DNA of 64,000 nucleotides from positions 3,658,001 through 3,722,000 of the forward strand of contig NZ_CP108106.1 of NCBI RefSeq assembly GCF_041435195.1. Direction: 5' to 3'. Below, in pieces: positions 46,025 through 53,515 of this stretch. Source of the stretch: Streptomyces sp. NBC_00224. Lineage in GTDB: Bacteria > Actinomycetota > Actinomycetes > Streptomycetales > Streptomycetaceae. Within the stretch, counting starts at the first letter, position 1; each line of letters starts with the position of its first letter. A model generated the notes under the pieces. That model saw nothing but the letters and a program-made list of their open reading frames with translations. It was not told the origin of the DNA and ran no database searches. Position numbers and translations under genes: made by a program.

Positions 46025-47608
46025 TCACTCCCACGGCACCACCGGCGACCGATAGAACCCCACCCCCAGCGCCCCCAGCCGCGGCCCCTGCGCCGCCAGC
46101 CGGGACCGGTACCCCGGCCAGTCGTGCGTCGCCGCCGGCGACCAGCCGAGCTCCGCGATCCCCGCCACTCGCGGGAACGCCATGTATTCGATGTCCGCGC
46201 TCGTCGTCAGCGTCTCCGACCACAACGGCGCCTCCACCCCCAGGACCGCCCCCCGCGGGAGGTCCTTGATGAAGGTGTCCGGGTCCCACCCGTAGGACTT
46301 GTCCACGTCCACGAACCCCGCCCAGTCCAGCCCCAGTTCCGTGTTCGCGTCGTACTTCATGTCGAGGTACGCCCGGTTCGCCGGCGACATCACCAGCTTC
46401 GTGCCCGCCTTCGCCGCCGCGACGACCTCGGCCTCGTTGCCGTCCGTGCCCCAGTACTGGGCCACCGCCCCGGCGACCGGCCGCGCCCCGGCCAGCTGGT
46501 GCCAGCCCATCACCGTCTTGCCGTACTTGCCGACGATCGCCTGCGCCTTGTCCATGAAGGCCACATAGTCGGCGTGCGGCGTCGAGTGCGCCTCGTCGCC
46601 GCCGATGTGGATATATCGACCTGGCGTCATCGCCGCCAGCTCCCGCACCACGTCGTCCAGGAACGCGTAGGTCACCGGCTTCGGCACGCACAGTGAGCTG
46701 AAACCGACGTCCGTGCCGGTATAGAGGGGAGGTGCGACGCCGTCGCAGTTCAGATGGGCGTACGAGGCGAGCGCCGCGTTCGTGTGGCCGGGGGTGTCGA
46801 TCTCGGGGACGATTTCCAGATAGCGGCTCGCCGCGTAGCGGACGATCTCCTGGTAGTCCGCCTTGCTGTACGACCCGCCCTTGCCGCCGCCCACCTGCGT
46901 CTGCCCGCCGTACGTCGCCAACCTCGGCCAGGAGTCGATCGCGATCCGCCAGCCCTGGTCGTCACTGAGGTGCAGATGCAGCTTGTTGACCTTGTAGAGC
47001 GCCAGCTGGTCGATGTACCGCTCCACCTGCGCGGGCGTGAAGAAGTGGCGCGAGACGTCCAGCATCGCGCCCCGGTAGGCATAGCGCGGGCTGTCCTCGA
47101 TCCTGCCGCCCGCCACCTGCCACGGGCCCCGCTGCCTCGTCCTCTTCTCCACCGACGCGGGCAGCAGCTGCCGCAGCGTCTGGACGCCGTGGAAGAGCCC
47201 GGCCGCCCGGTGCGCCGTGAGGGTGACCGCACCCCGGCCGCTCTCCAGCCGGTACCCCTCCTCCCCCAGCCGCGCGTCGCCGGAGAGCCGCAGCCGGATG
47301 CCGCCCTGACCGTCGGCCTGCACCGGCAGCGCGTATCCGGTCGAGGGGCGCAGCACATCCGCCAGATACCCGGCGATCCCGCGGCCCTCGGCGCCCGCGG
47401 CGGCGTCGACCCGGATCGGGGTGGTGGACGTGATCGTGTACGGGGTGCCGCCCGGCGCGACGGACGCGGGCGCGGGGACGATCTGGCCGAGCGGGCGAGG
47501 GGCGCGGGCCGCGGCGGGCGCGGTCGCCGTTCCGGCCCGGGACGTGCCTGCCGCCGCCACCAGCAGCAGCGCGCCGAGCAGGACGGAGACTGTTCTGTGC
47601 TGACTCAC
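46025..47608 (-). CDS. Secreted glycoside hydrolase family 20 beta-N-acetylhexosaminidase
   Basis: 527 residues. Signal peptide TVSVLLGALLLVAAAGTSRA. GH20b domain to about residue 160, then the catalytic TIM barrel beginning YAYRGAMLDVSRHFFTPAQVERYIDQLALYKVN. The catalytic pair Asp338-Glu339 is in HIGGDEAH; the GH20 substrate-assisted mechanism uses them. Other barrel motifs are LHLSDDQGWR and PEIDTPGHTNAAL. It releases GlcNAc from chitobiose outside the cell. Start GTG 47606-47608. A DasR-like site lies 73 bp upstream, between it and the divergent 47752 gene. Confidence 0.94.
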   Translation of the reverse strand: MSQHRTVSVLLGALLLVAAAGTSRAGTATAPAAARAPRPLGQIVPAPASVAPGGTPYTITSTTPIRVDAAAGAEGRGIAGYLADVLRPSTGYALPVQADGQGGIRLRLSGDARLGEEGYRLESGRGAVTLTAHRAAGLFHGVQTLRQLLPASVEKRTRQRGPWQVAGGRIEDSPRYAYRGAMLDVSRHFFTPAQVERYIDQLALYKVNKLHLHLSDDQGWRIAIDSWPRLATYGGQTQVGGGKGGSYSKADYQEIVRYAASRYLEIVPEIDTPGHTNAALASYAHLNCDGVAPPLYTGTDVGFSSLCVPKPVTYAFLDDVVRELAAMTPGRYIHIGGDEAHSTPHADYVAFMDKAQAIVGKYGKTVMGWHQLAGARPVAGAVAQYWGTDGNEAEVVAAAKAGTKLVMSPANRAYLDMKYDANTELGLDWAGFVDVDKSYGWDPDTFIKDLPRGAVLGVEAPLWSETLTTSADIEYMAFPRVAGIAELGWSPAATHDWPGYRSRLAAQGPRLGALGVGFYRSPVVPWE

Positions 47609-47680
47609 TAGCGGTTCCCTTCAACGGGGTACGCCGAGCAACCGAACGGAACCATCACTACCGCCCGCCCCATCGGCGGT

Positions 47681-47696
47681 CAAGGTGTAGACCACT
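47681..47696. promoter_or_regulatory. DasR-like site (dre) between GH20 and DUF4429 genes
   Basis: CAAGGTGTAGACCACT matches the dre consensus A-S-TGGTCTAGACCA-S-T at 12 of 16 positions, with one perfect half TAGACCACT. It lies 73 bp upstream of the GH20 start and 56 bp upstream of the divergent 47752 gene. DasR represses GlcNAc and chitin genes until GlcN-6-P binds. Confidence 0.75.
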
Positions 47697-47751
47697 GCGG
47701 ACCGACCGCCCAACTGCCCGGCGCCGCAAGGCCGGATGGAAGAATCACCTC

Positions 47752-48624
47752 ATGGCGGAAATCATCCAGAAGGACGGGACCTGGAGCTTCGACGGGGACG
47801 GCGTGCGCATCGTGCCCGGCAGCGACAAGGGCGTCAGCCTGCTGCGCCGCACGCTCGGCGAGGTCACGGTGCCGCTCGTGGCGCTGGCCGGGGTGGCGTA
47901 CGAGCCGGGGCGCAAGACCGGGCGGCTGCGGCTGAGGCTGCGGGACGGCGCCGACCCGCTGCTCCAGGTCACCGGCGGCAAACTGGACGACGCCTCCGAC
48001 CCGTACACCCTGACCGTGGAGACGAAGGGGGCCGCGATCGCCGAGTACTTCGTGGACGAGGTCCGCAACGCCCTGCTGCTCGACTCGGTACCCACCGGGC
48101 CGGTCGACCGCTATCTGCTGCCGGGGCCCTCGGTGCCGATCACCGTGACCGCGGGCGACGGAACGGCCGGCTTCGACGGGCGCACGGTCCGCCTTGAGTG
48201 GACCTGGCACACCGACGAGGTGAAGACGAGCAGCGGCCCGGCCACCATCGCCCTGGAGGATCTCCATGCGGTGGAGTGGCAGCCCTCGCGGGGCCTGGCG
48301 GACGGGCATCTGCGCTTCGTGAGCTCGCCGAACGCGCCCCGGGTCCCCGCCGGGCGCGATCCGCACGCCGTGGAGCTCAACGGCTTCAAGAAGGACCCGC
48401 TGATGGCGCTGCTCGCCTCGGCCGTGGTGGCGCGGATGCCGCATCCGCACGCGCCGGAGGCCGTGCCCGTACCGGAGCCCAAGGCGCTCGGCCCCGCGCC
48501 CGCCGCCGACGACCCCGACGCCCTGCTGCGGCGGCTGCGCGAGCTCGGGGAGCTGCACGCGTCCGGGATCCTCACGGACGAGGAGTTCAGCCTGGCCAAG
48601 CAGGCCGTGCTCAAGCGCCTCTGA
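47752..48624 (+). CDS. DUF4429 and SHOCT domain protein
   Basis: 290 residues. Two DUF4429-like beta domains: residues about 5-115 (WSFDGDGVRIVPGSDKGVSLLRRTLGEVTVPL) and about 125-225 (VTAGDGTAGFDGRTVRLEWTW). A Pro-rich linker leads to the C-terminal SHOCT helix pair (LLRRLRELGELHASGILTDEEFSLAKQAVLKRL), a module that mediates oligomerisation. Function is unknown. It is divergent from the GH20 gene across a dre-like site, and a perfect terminator hairpin follows at 48693. Confidence 0.85.
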   Translation: MAEIIQKDGTWSFDGDGVRIVPGSDKGVSLLRRTLGEVTVPLVALAGVAYEPGRKTGRLRLRLRDGADPLLQVTGGKLDDASDPYTLTVETKGAAIAEYFVDEVRNALLLDSVPTGPVDRYLLPGPSVPITVTAGDGTAGFDGRTVRLEWTWHTDEVKTSSGPATIALEDLHAVEWQPSRGLADGHLRFVSSPNAPRVPAGRDPHAVELNGFKKDPLMALLASAVVARMPHPHAPEAVPVPEPKALGPAPAADDPDALLRRLRELGELHASGILTDEEFSLAKQAVLKRL

Positions 48625-48653
48625 GGCGGCCCGGCAGGGCCTCCGGCCCGCCT

Positions 48654-48669
48654 GCTGGTCCAGACCAGC
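48654..48669. promoter_or_regulatory. DasR-like site (dre), GCTGGTCCAGACCAGC
   Basis: Near-palindrome matching the dre consensus at 13 of 16 positions, including TGGTC and AGACCA. It lies 30 bp after the 47752 gene and 100 bp before the 48757 gene that precedes glmS. A terminator hairpin stands between it and that gene, so it may instead act on readthrough. GlcN-6-P, the DasR effector, is the product of GlmS. Confidence 0.6.
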
Positions 48670-48692
48670 TCCCCTCCCACCTCGCGATCATG

Positions 48693-48722
48693 AGAATCCT
48701 GCCCGAAATCGGGCAGGATTCT
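48693..48722. terminator. Bidirectional terminator hairpin after the DUF4429 gene
   Basis: AGAATCCTGCCCG (48693-48705), loop AAAT, and CGGGCAGGATTCT (48710-48722) form a perfect 13-bp stem with a TT tail. It is 70 bp past the DUF4429 stop and before the 48757 promoter region. Confidence 0.8.
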
Positions 48723-48725
48723 TGC

Positions 48726-48740
48726 GTATGGTCCCCATAC
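48726..48740. promoter_or_regulatory. Perfect palindrome GTATGG-TCC-CCATAC before the 48757 gene
   Basis: A 6+3+6 perfect palindrome 17-31 bp upstream of the GTG start at 48757, followed by CAATAT (48745-48750), a plausible -10 for a leaderless transcript beginning at the GTG. The palindrome would overlap the -35 to -10 spacer, a repressor position. Confidence 0.45.
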
Positions 48741-48756
48741 CCCTCAATATCGACGA

Positions 48757-49035
48757 GTGCTCGAACGTCGCCCGTCGTCCCACGACGACCTCATCGACCA
48801 CCTGGTGCGCAGCACCGCGCTCCAGCGCGGCGAAGCCGCCCGGGTGGTGCTTGAGGTGCTGGCGTACTTCGACGAGACGTACGAGGAATTCGTCCGCCGC
48901 CGCCACCGTGAACTGCAGTCCGGTGGTCTGGTGAACGCGGAGATCTTCGAGCGGATCGCGGCCGAGCTGCCGCACCGCGCCGTGGCGCCACCGGAGCTCT
49001 CGCTCCGGCAGCTGCGCCGCATCGTCTACGGCTAG
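48757..49035 (+). CDS. Small conserved helical protein upstream of glmS
   Basis: 92 residues from GTG 48757, predicted mainly helical: SSHDDLIDHLVRSTALQRGEAARVVLEVLAYFDETYEEFVRRRHRELQSGG then FERIAAELPHRAVAPPELSLRQLRRIVYG. The first half resembles a histone-like or helix-turn-helix core in spacing but I cannot name the family. No good ribosome binding site precedes the GTG; it may be leaderless. It lies 67 bp before glmS and could be co-transcribed with it. Confidence 0.7.
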   Translation: MLERRPSSHDDLIDHLVRSTALQRGEAARVVLEVLAYFDETYEEFVRRRHRELQSGGLVNAEIFERIAAELPHRAVAPPELSLRQLRRIVYG

Positions 49036-49102
49036 ATCGTTCACGGCTGAGGCAGCCGGGCACGCGTACGAACTTTGAACGTCGATGGAGGGGCAAGACT
49101 CT

Positions 49103-50920
49103 ATGTGCGGAATCGTCGGTTATATCGGTAAGCGTGATGTCGCTCCCCTGCTGCTGGAGGGCCTGCAGCGGCTGGAGTACCGGGGTTACGACTCCGCGGG
49201 TGTGGTCATCAACAGCCCCAAGTCGGGCGCGCTGAAGATGGTCAAGGCCAAGGGCCGCGTCCGCGACCTGGAAGCCCGCGTCCCCAAGCGCTTCACCGGC
49301 ACCACCGGCATCGCGCACACCCGCTGGGCCACCCACGGCGCCCCGAGCGACGTCAACTCGCACCCGCACCTGGACCCGGAGAACAAGGTCGCCGTCGTCC
49401 ACAACGGCATCGTCGACAACGCCGCCGAGCTGCGCGTCAAGCTGGAGGCCGAGGGCGTCGTCTTCGCCTCCGAGACCGACACCGAGGTCATCACCCACCT
49501 GATCGCCCGCTCCCAGGCCGACTCCCTGGAGGAGAAGGTCCGCGAGGCGCTCAAGGTCATCGAGGGCACCTACGGCATCGCCGTCATGCACGCCGACTTC
49601 GCCGACCGCATCGTGGTGGCCCGCAACGGCTCCCCGGTCGTCCTCGGCATCGGCGAGAAGGAGATGTTCGTCGCCTCGGACGTCGCCGCGCTGATCGCCC
49701 ACACCCGCCAGGTCGTCACCCTTGAGGACGGCGAGATGGCCACCCTCAAGGCCGACGACTTCCGTACGTACACGACCTCGGGCACCCTGACCAACCCCAC
49801 CCCCGAGACCGTCGAGTGGGAGGCCGCCTCCTACGACATGGGCGGCCACGAGACGTACATGCACAAGGAGATGTCGGAGCAGGCCGACGCCGTGGACCGC
49901 GTGCTGCGCGGCCGCATCGACGACCGGTTCTCCACCGTCCACCTCGGCGGCCTGAACCTGGACGCCCGCGAGGCCCGCGGGGTGCGCCGGATCAAGATCC
50001 TCGGCTGCGGCACCTCGTACCACGCCGGTCTGATCGGCGCCGGCCTCATCGAGGAGCTCGCCCGCATCCCCGCGGACGCCGAGCCGGCCTCCGAGTTCCG
50101 CTACCGCAACCCGGTCGTGGACCCCGACACGCTGTACATCGCGGTCTCACAGTCCGGTGAGACCTACGACGTGCTCGCCGCCGTCCAGGAGCTCAAGCGC
50201 AAGGGCGCCCGCGTCCTGGGCGTCGTGAACGTCGTCGGCTCGGCGATCGCCCGCGAGGCGGACGGCGGCACGTACGTGCACGCCGGCCCCGAGGTCTGCG
50301 TCGTCTCCACCAAGTGCTTCACCAACACCGTCGTCGCCTTCGCGCTGCTCGCGCTGCACCTGGGCCGCATCCGCGACCTGTCGGTGGCCGACGGCAAGCG
50401 GATCATCGAGGGCCTGCGCAAGCTGCCCGGGCAGATCTCCGAGATCCTGGCGATGGAGCCGGAGATCGAGAAGCTGGCCAAGGAGTACGCGGGCGCCCAG
50501 TCGATGATGTTCATCGGCCGGGTGCGCGGCTACCCGGTCGCCCTGGAGGCCTCCCTGAAGCTCAAGGAGATCTCCTACATCCACGCCGAGGCCTACCCGG
50601 CCTCCGAGCTCAAGCACGGCCCGCTGGCGCTCATCGAGCCCGCGCTGCCGACGGTCGCGATCGTCCCCGACGACGACCTCCTGGAGAAGAACCGCGCGGC
50701 GCTTGAGGAGATCAAGGCCCGCAGCGGCCGCATCCTCGCGGTCGCCCACCGCGAGCAGGAGAAGGCCGACCACACCATCGTCGTCCCGAAGAACGAGGAC
50801 GAGCTGGACCCGATCCTGATGGGCATCCCGCTCCAGCTCTTCGCGTACCACACGGCGCTGGCCATGGGCCGCGACATCGACAAGCCGCGCAACCTGGCGA
50901 AGTCCGTCACGGTCGAGTAG
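49103..50920 (+). CDS. glmS: Glutamine-fructose-6-phosphate aminotransferase
   Basis: 605-residue GlmS. After Met removal Cys2 (MCGIVGYIG) is the glutaminase nucleophile. The N-terminal glutamine amidotransferase domain contains HTRWATHGAPSDVNSHPH; two SIS domains follow (KILGCGTSYHAGLIGAGLIE; FIGRVRGYPVALEASLKLKEISYIHAEAYPASELKHGP). It makes GlcN-6-P for peptidoglycan precursors. ATG 49103 exposes the Cys; an in-frame ATG six codons upstream would abolish it. A strong terminator follows. Confidence 0.95.
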   Translation: MCGIVGYIGKRDVAPLLLEGLQRLEYRGYDSAGVVINSPKSGALKMVKAKGRVRDLEARVPKRFTGTTGIAHTRWATHGAPSDVNSHPHLDPENKVAVVHNGIVDNAAELRVKLEAEGVVFASETDTEVITHLIARSQADSLEEKVREALKVIEGTYGIAVMHADFADRIVVARNGSPVVLGIGEKEMFVASDVAALIAHTRQVVTLEDGEMATLKADDFRTYTTSGTLTNPTPETVEWEAASYDMGGHETYMHKEMSEQADAVDRVLRGRIDDRFSTVHLGGLNLDAREARGVRRIKILGCGTSYHAGLIGAGLIEELARIPADAEPASEFRYRNPVVDPDTLYIAVSQSGETYDVLAAVQELKRKGARVLGVVNVVGSAIAREADGGTYVHAGPEVCVVSTKCFTNTVVAFALLALHLGRIRDLSVADGKRIIEGLRKLPGQISEILAMEPEIEKLAKEYAGAQSMMFIGRVRGYPVALEASLKLKEISYIHAEAYPASELKHGPLALIEPALPTVAIVPDDDLLEKNRAALEEIKARSGRILAVAHREQEKADHTIVVPKNEDELDPILMGIPLQLFAYHTALAMGRDIDKPRNLAKSVTVE

Positions 50921-50962
50921 TACGTCCGGTACGGCAGGTTCCGTACCGTCACAGCACAAAGA

Positions 50963-51000
50963 AGCGGCCCCGCACGCGCCACCAGGCGTGCGGGGCCGCT
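50963..51000. terminator. Strong hairpin terminator between glmS and acetate-transporter gene
   Basis: AGCGGCCCCGCACGC (50963-50977) pairs perfectly with GCGTGCGGGGCCGCT (50986-51000) over an 8-nt loop. It lies between convergent genes. Confidence 0.8.
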
Positions 51001-51043
51001 CCCTTGCCTGCCGGTGCCGCCCAACGCACCGGCCTGCGGCTGC

Positions 51044-51613
51044 CTAGCCGGCGGCCGTCACCCCCCGGCCGGCAGCGCGTCGCGGAATCGCCGTCGGCCA
51101 GTTGGCCAGACCCGCCGTCGCCCCGTACCAGGACACCGCGCCCGCGACCGCCGCCACCCAGCCGCCGGCCTTCGCGAGGCCGTCGTTGGTGGCGAAGTCG
51201 GCGATCGCGAGGAGCACCAGGGAGACGAACAGCAGGGCGTAGGAGCCCTGCCGGATGGGTCCGTAACCCGCCGCGCCCGCCGCCAGGCTCAGCGCGAGGA
51301 GCCCGAACAGGAGCAGGAACAGGCCTGCCGCGTTGGTCGAGAACTTGGAGTCCGCCCCGCTCGCCCAGGTGAACCAGAAGGCGCCCAGGCCCGCGAACGC
51401 GGTACCGGTGAAGGCGTCCTGGTCACGGAACGCGACGATCCCGAGGACGAAGAGGCCGATACCGCCGACATAGGTCGCGATCGACACGGCGTCCGCCACG
51501 GTGACGCCGTCGACGACCTTGGTGGTGCCGAGGCCGAAGGCGAGCAGAGTGAGTCCGAGTGCGAGGTGGCCGAGAGTGGAAGTGATGCTTCCCGCGGGGG
51601 CTTCGTGGTCCAC
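51044..51613 (-). CDS. GPR1/FUN34/YaaH family transporter
   Basis: 189 residues with six predicted transmembrane helices (LGHLALGLTLLAFGL; IATYVGGIGLFVLGIVAF; TAFAGLGAFWFTWASG; AAGLFLLLFGLLALSLAAG; YALLFVSLVLLAIADFAT; GWVAAVAGAVSWYGATAGL). The family (SatP/YaaH) takes up acetate and succinate with protons. The family NPAPLGL motif is degenerate here (STLGHLAL). GTG 51611-51613 preceded by GGGAG. Confidence 0.85.
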   Translation of the reverse strand: MDHEAPAGSITSTLGHLALGLTLLAFGLGTTKVVDGVTVADAVSIATYVGGIGLFVLGIVAFRDQDAFTGTAFAGLGAFWFTWASGADSKFSTNAAGLFLLLFGLLALSLAAGAAGYGPIRQGSYALLFVSLVLLAIADFATNDGLAKAGGWVAAVAGAVSWYGATAGLANWPTAIPRRAAGRGVTAAG

Positions 51614-51793
51614 GACGGGCTCCCTTCGTGTGCAGTTGTGCTGCAGTCGTGCTGCTTCCCAGCGACCCTTATGTACCCTTCACAAGGGCACAATCCACCC
51701 CCTACCGGAGGGTAGATTCGCCCTGGAACAAAGGGAGTTGACGGCGTCTCAGCAGGGACAACAAACGGACACGGCCGGGTTACGGAATCCGGG

Positions 51794-52315
51794 TCACGGA
51801 ATGACGACCACGGGGCGCTGGGCGCGTCGGGCCAGGCGTCCGGCGACCGAGCCGAAGATCCGGCCGACGATGCCGTGCGTGGAGCCGACGACGATCGCGT
51901 CCGCCGCGTACTCCCGCCCGACTTCTTCCAGTTCGTGGCAGATGTCCCCGCCGCGCTCGACCAGGATCCAGGAGACCTCGGCGAGATAGTCCGCGCAGGC
52001 GAGCTCAAGGCCGAGCACTTCCGTACGGTGATCCGGCACGTCCACGAAGACCGGCGGCTCGCAGCCCGCCCACACGGTGGTGGGCAGCCGGTTGGCGACA
52101 TGCACGATGATCAGACCGGAACCGGAGCGTCTGGCCATGCCGATGGCGTACGCGAGGGCGCGCTCGCTCGACGTGGAGCCGTCGAAACCGACCACCACTC
52201 CATGCCGGAAGGCGGGGTCACAGGACAGACGTGGTTCTTCTGCCGCCTGGAGGTCCGACGTCGGGTCGGCTACCTGCTTGCGGTCCGCGGGTTCGGGGAA
52301 TTCTTGACCGGCCAT
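51794..52315 (-). CDS. Universal stress protein (UspA family)
   Basis: 173 residues. The Usp domain starts VVVGFDGSTSSERALAYAIGMA and ends IVVGSTHGIVGRIFGSVAGRLARRAQRPVVVIP, containing the ATP-binding G-2x-G-9x-G(S/T) pattern. A 40-residue polar N-terminal extension precedes it. ATG 52313-52315 is chosen; a longer frame upstream lacks similarity. Divergent from the 52682 membrane protein across a 366-bp region. Confidence 0.85.
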   Translation of the reverse strand: MAGQEFPEPADRKQVADPTSDLQAAEEPRLSCDPAFRHGVVVGFDGSTSSERALAYAIGMARRSGSGLIIVHVANRLPTTVWAGCEPPVFVDVPDHRTEVLGLELACADYLAEVSWILVERGGDICHELEEVGREYAADAIVVGSTHGIVGRIFGSVAGRLARRAQRPVVVIP

Positions 52316-52681
52316 GGGTGTCTCGGCGTTTGGATCCTCATGGGAGGGCGTCGGTTGGCGGCGGAGCTGTGTCCGGGAATCATCTTCCCAAGCCCATACC
52401 CCCAAGGGTACGGCGACACTCCTCTCCTGCCCAGAGCCGCCGATGCTGCACGGCGTTCCCCGGAGCATGCACGAGCCCGCCCCGGATGGCAATGGCCGAT
52501 GGCCGGTACAGAGGTCCCTTCTTCAACATTCTGTGCACGTTCGATCCACTTCGGGTGACATCCGGCTGCCCTCCGGCTGTGCTCCGGCTGTGGCCCCGCT
52601 GTGTACGCGCAGTGACCGGAACGCGTACCCGCCCGTTAGAGACGCGGCCGTTCCGACGCTGCTTTGACCCTCAGGGAGCCC
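52316..52681. other. Divergent intergenic region (366 bp) between usp and membrane protein gene
   Basis: No gene seen. It contains CCATACCCCCAAGGGTACGG near 52395, an inverted GGGAATCATCTTCCC (52377-52391), and the 11-bp direct repeats at 52561-52604 near the rightward gene. Confidence 0.6.
52561..52604 (+). repeat. Four 11-bp direct repeats, TCCGGCTGnnn
   Basis: TCCGGCTGCCC, TCCGGCTGTGC and TCCGGCTGTGG start at 52561, 52572 and 52583, followed by a degenerate CCCCGCTGTGT at 52594. An 11-bp period is one helical turn, the layout of binding sites for PhoP- or SARP-like OmpR-fold activators. The repeat array ends 77 bp before the 52682 start codon. Confidence 0.6.
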
Positions 52682-53128
52682 ATGCCCGTGCCCGCCCCGC
52701 CGTTCGCCCAGGACGCCTACCCGCCCACTCCGCCCGGCGGCTCCCCCCGGGCCGCGCACACCCCCCGGGGGTCCGGCGCGCCCGCGCCCGCCGGGGGGCC
52801 GCCGTGCGCCGAGGGGAGTGCGGAAGGGGGTGCGCACGGCGTGCGGGCGCCCGCCGCAGTTGCCGGGGACTGTGCGGGCGACGTCGTGCGCTGGGCGGCG
52901 TTCAGCTGCGTCCTGGTGCCCGTCGTGCTCGTCGTCTACGGTTCCTCGTTCGCCGGGGCGGCCGGCTCGGCGCTCGGGCTCGCGGCGGTCACCGCGGTCT
53001 GCCGGCTGCTGCTGCGACACTCCGAGCAGACTGCGCGGACTGAGCGGACTGCGCGGGCGGCCGCGCGGCCGGGGCCCGGTCGACACCGGGGCGATCGCGC
53101 AAACGGCGAAAGTTCGCCGTTGGACTGA
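52682..53128 (+). CDS. Small membrane protein upstream of adpA
   Basis: 148 residues. An N-terminal 65-residue Pro/Ala/Gly-rich cytoplasmic region (VPAPPFAQDAYPPTPPGGS) precedes two transmembrane helices, AAFSCVLVPVVLVVYGSSFAG and SALGLAAVTAVCRLLLRH, and a basic tail. ATG 52682 has GGGAG upstream. No family recognised; it is a conserved type of small streptomycete membrane protein. It precedes adpA by 387 bp and is probably transcribed separately. Confidence 0.72.
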   Translation: MPVPAPPFAQDAYPPTPPGGSPRAAHTPRGSGAPAPAGGPPCAEGSAEGGAHGVRAPAAVAGDCAGDVVRWAAFSCVLVPVVLVVYGSSFAGAAGSALGLAAVTAVCRLLLRHSEQTARTERTARAAARPGPGRHRGDRANGESSPLD

Positions 53129-53515
53129 CGCGTTCGTACACACGGACCCGTATGTTTTCAGCCAACTTCCCCTCCCCCCTCTCCCCTGCCCGAAATGGCC
53201 TGTCAACCCCCTTGCCACCAGCGGAAAACGGGCACGCGTGGCGGCTTTGGCCATACGGGTACGGGCCATGCATGCGACGCCCACTTCCCTACGGGCGCCC
53301 TGGATGAAACCCTTCGTGATCGAATGCTTCGCGCCAAGTTGCCAAGTCGACATAGCGCTGAGTACCGGACTTGTCACGCCGACGCCACAGAACGCAGTAG
53401 ATTCGATCATGCGTATCGAAGGCTGGGGGACTCGTGCAAAACCAAGGGGAAAAGTGCAGGAGCGACAAGCCCGACAAGAACGGGGAGCCGCGAACACCGA
53501 GGGGGGCTTAGCAAA
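53129..53515. other. adpA upstream and leader region (387 bp)
   Basis: No gene is supported here. The long gap before adpA is expected, since adpA has an extended promoter region with binding sites for several regulators. I see an inverted repeat TTCGAT-N7-ATCGAA at 53403-53421 and no unambiguous -35/-10. Confidence 0.6.
53403..53421. promoter_or_regulatory. Perfect inverted repeat TTCGAT-N7-ATCGAA upstream of adpA
   Basis: The half-sites are TTCGAT (53403-53408) and ATCGAA (53416-53421), 95 bp before the adpA ATG. It does not match the known AdpA-binding consensus TGGCSNGWWY, so another regulator or an RNA hairpin in the leader is possible. Confidence 0.45.

Noticed and set aside
53195..53515. 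N-terminal extension of AdpA back to an upstream in-frame ATG at 53195
   Set aside because: The added residues are unlike AdpA N-termini; the family start MSQDSA... at 53516 has a G-rich ribosome binding site and known leader length.
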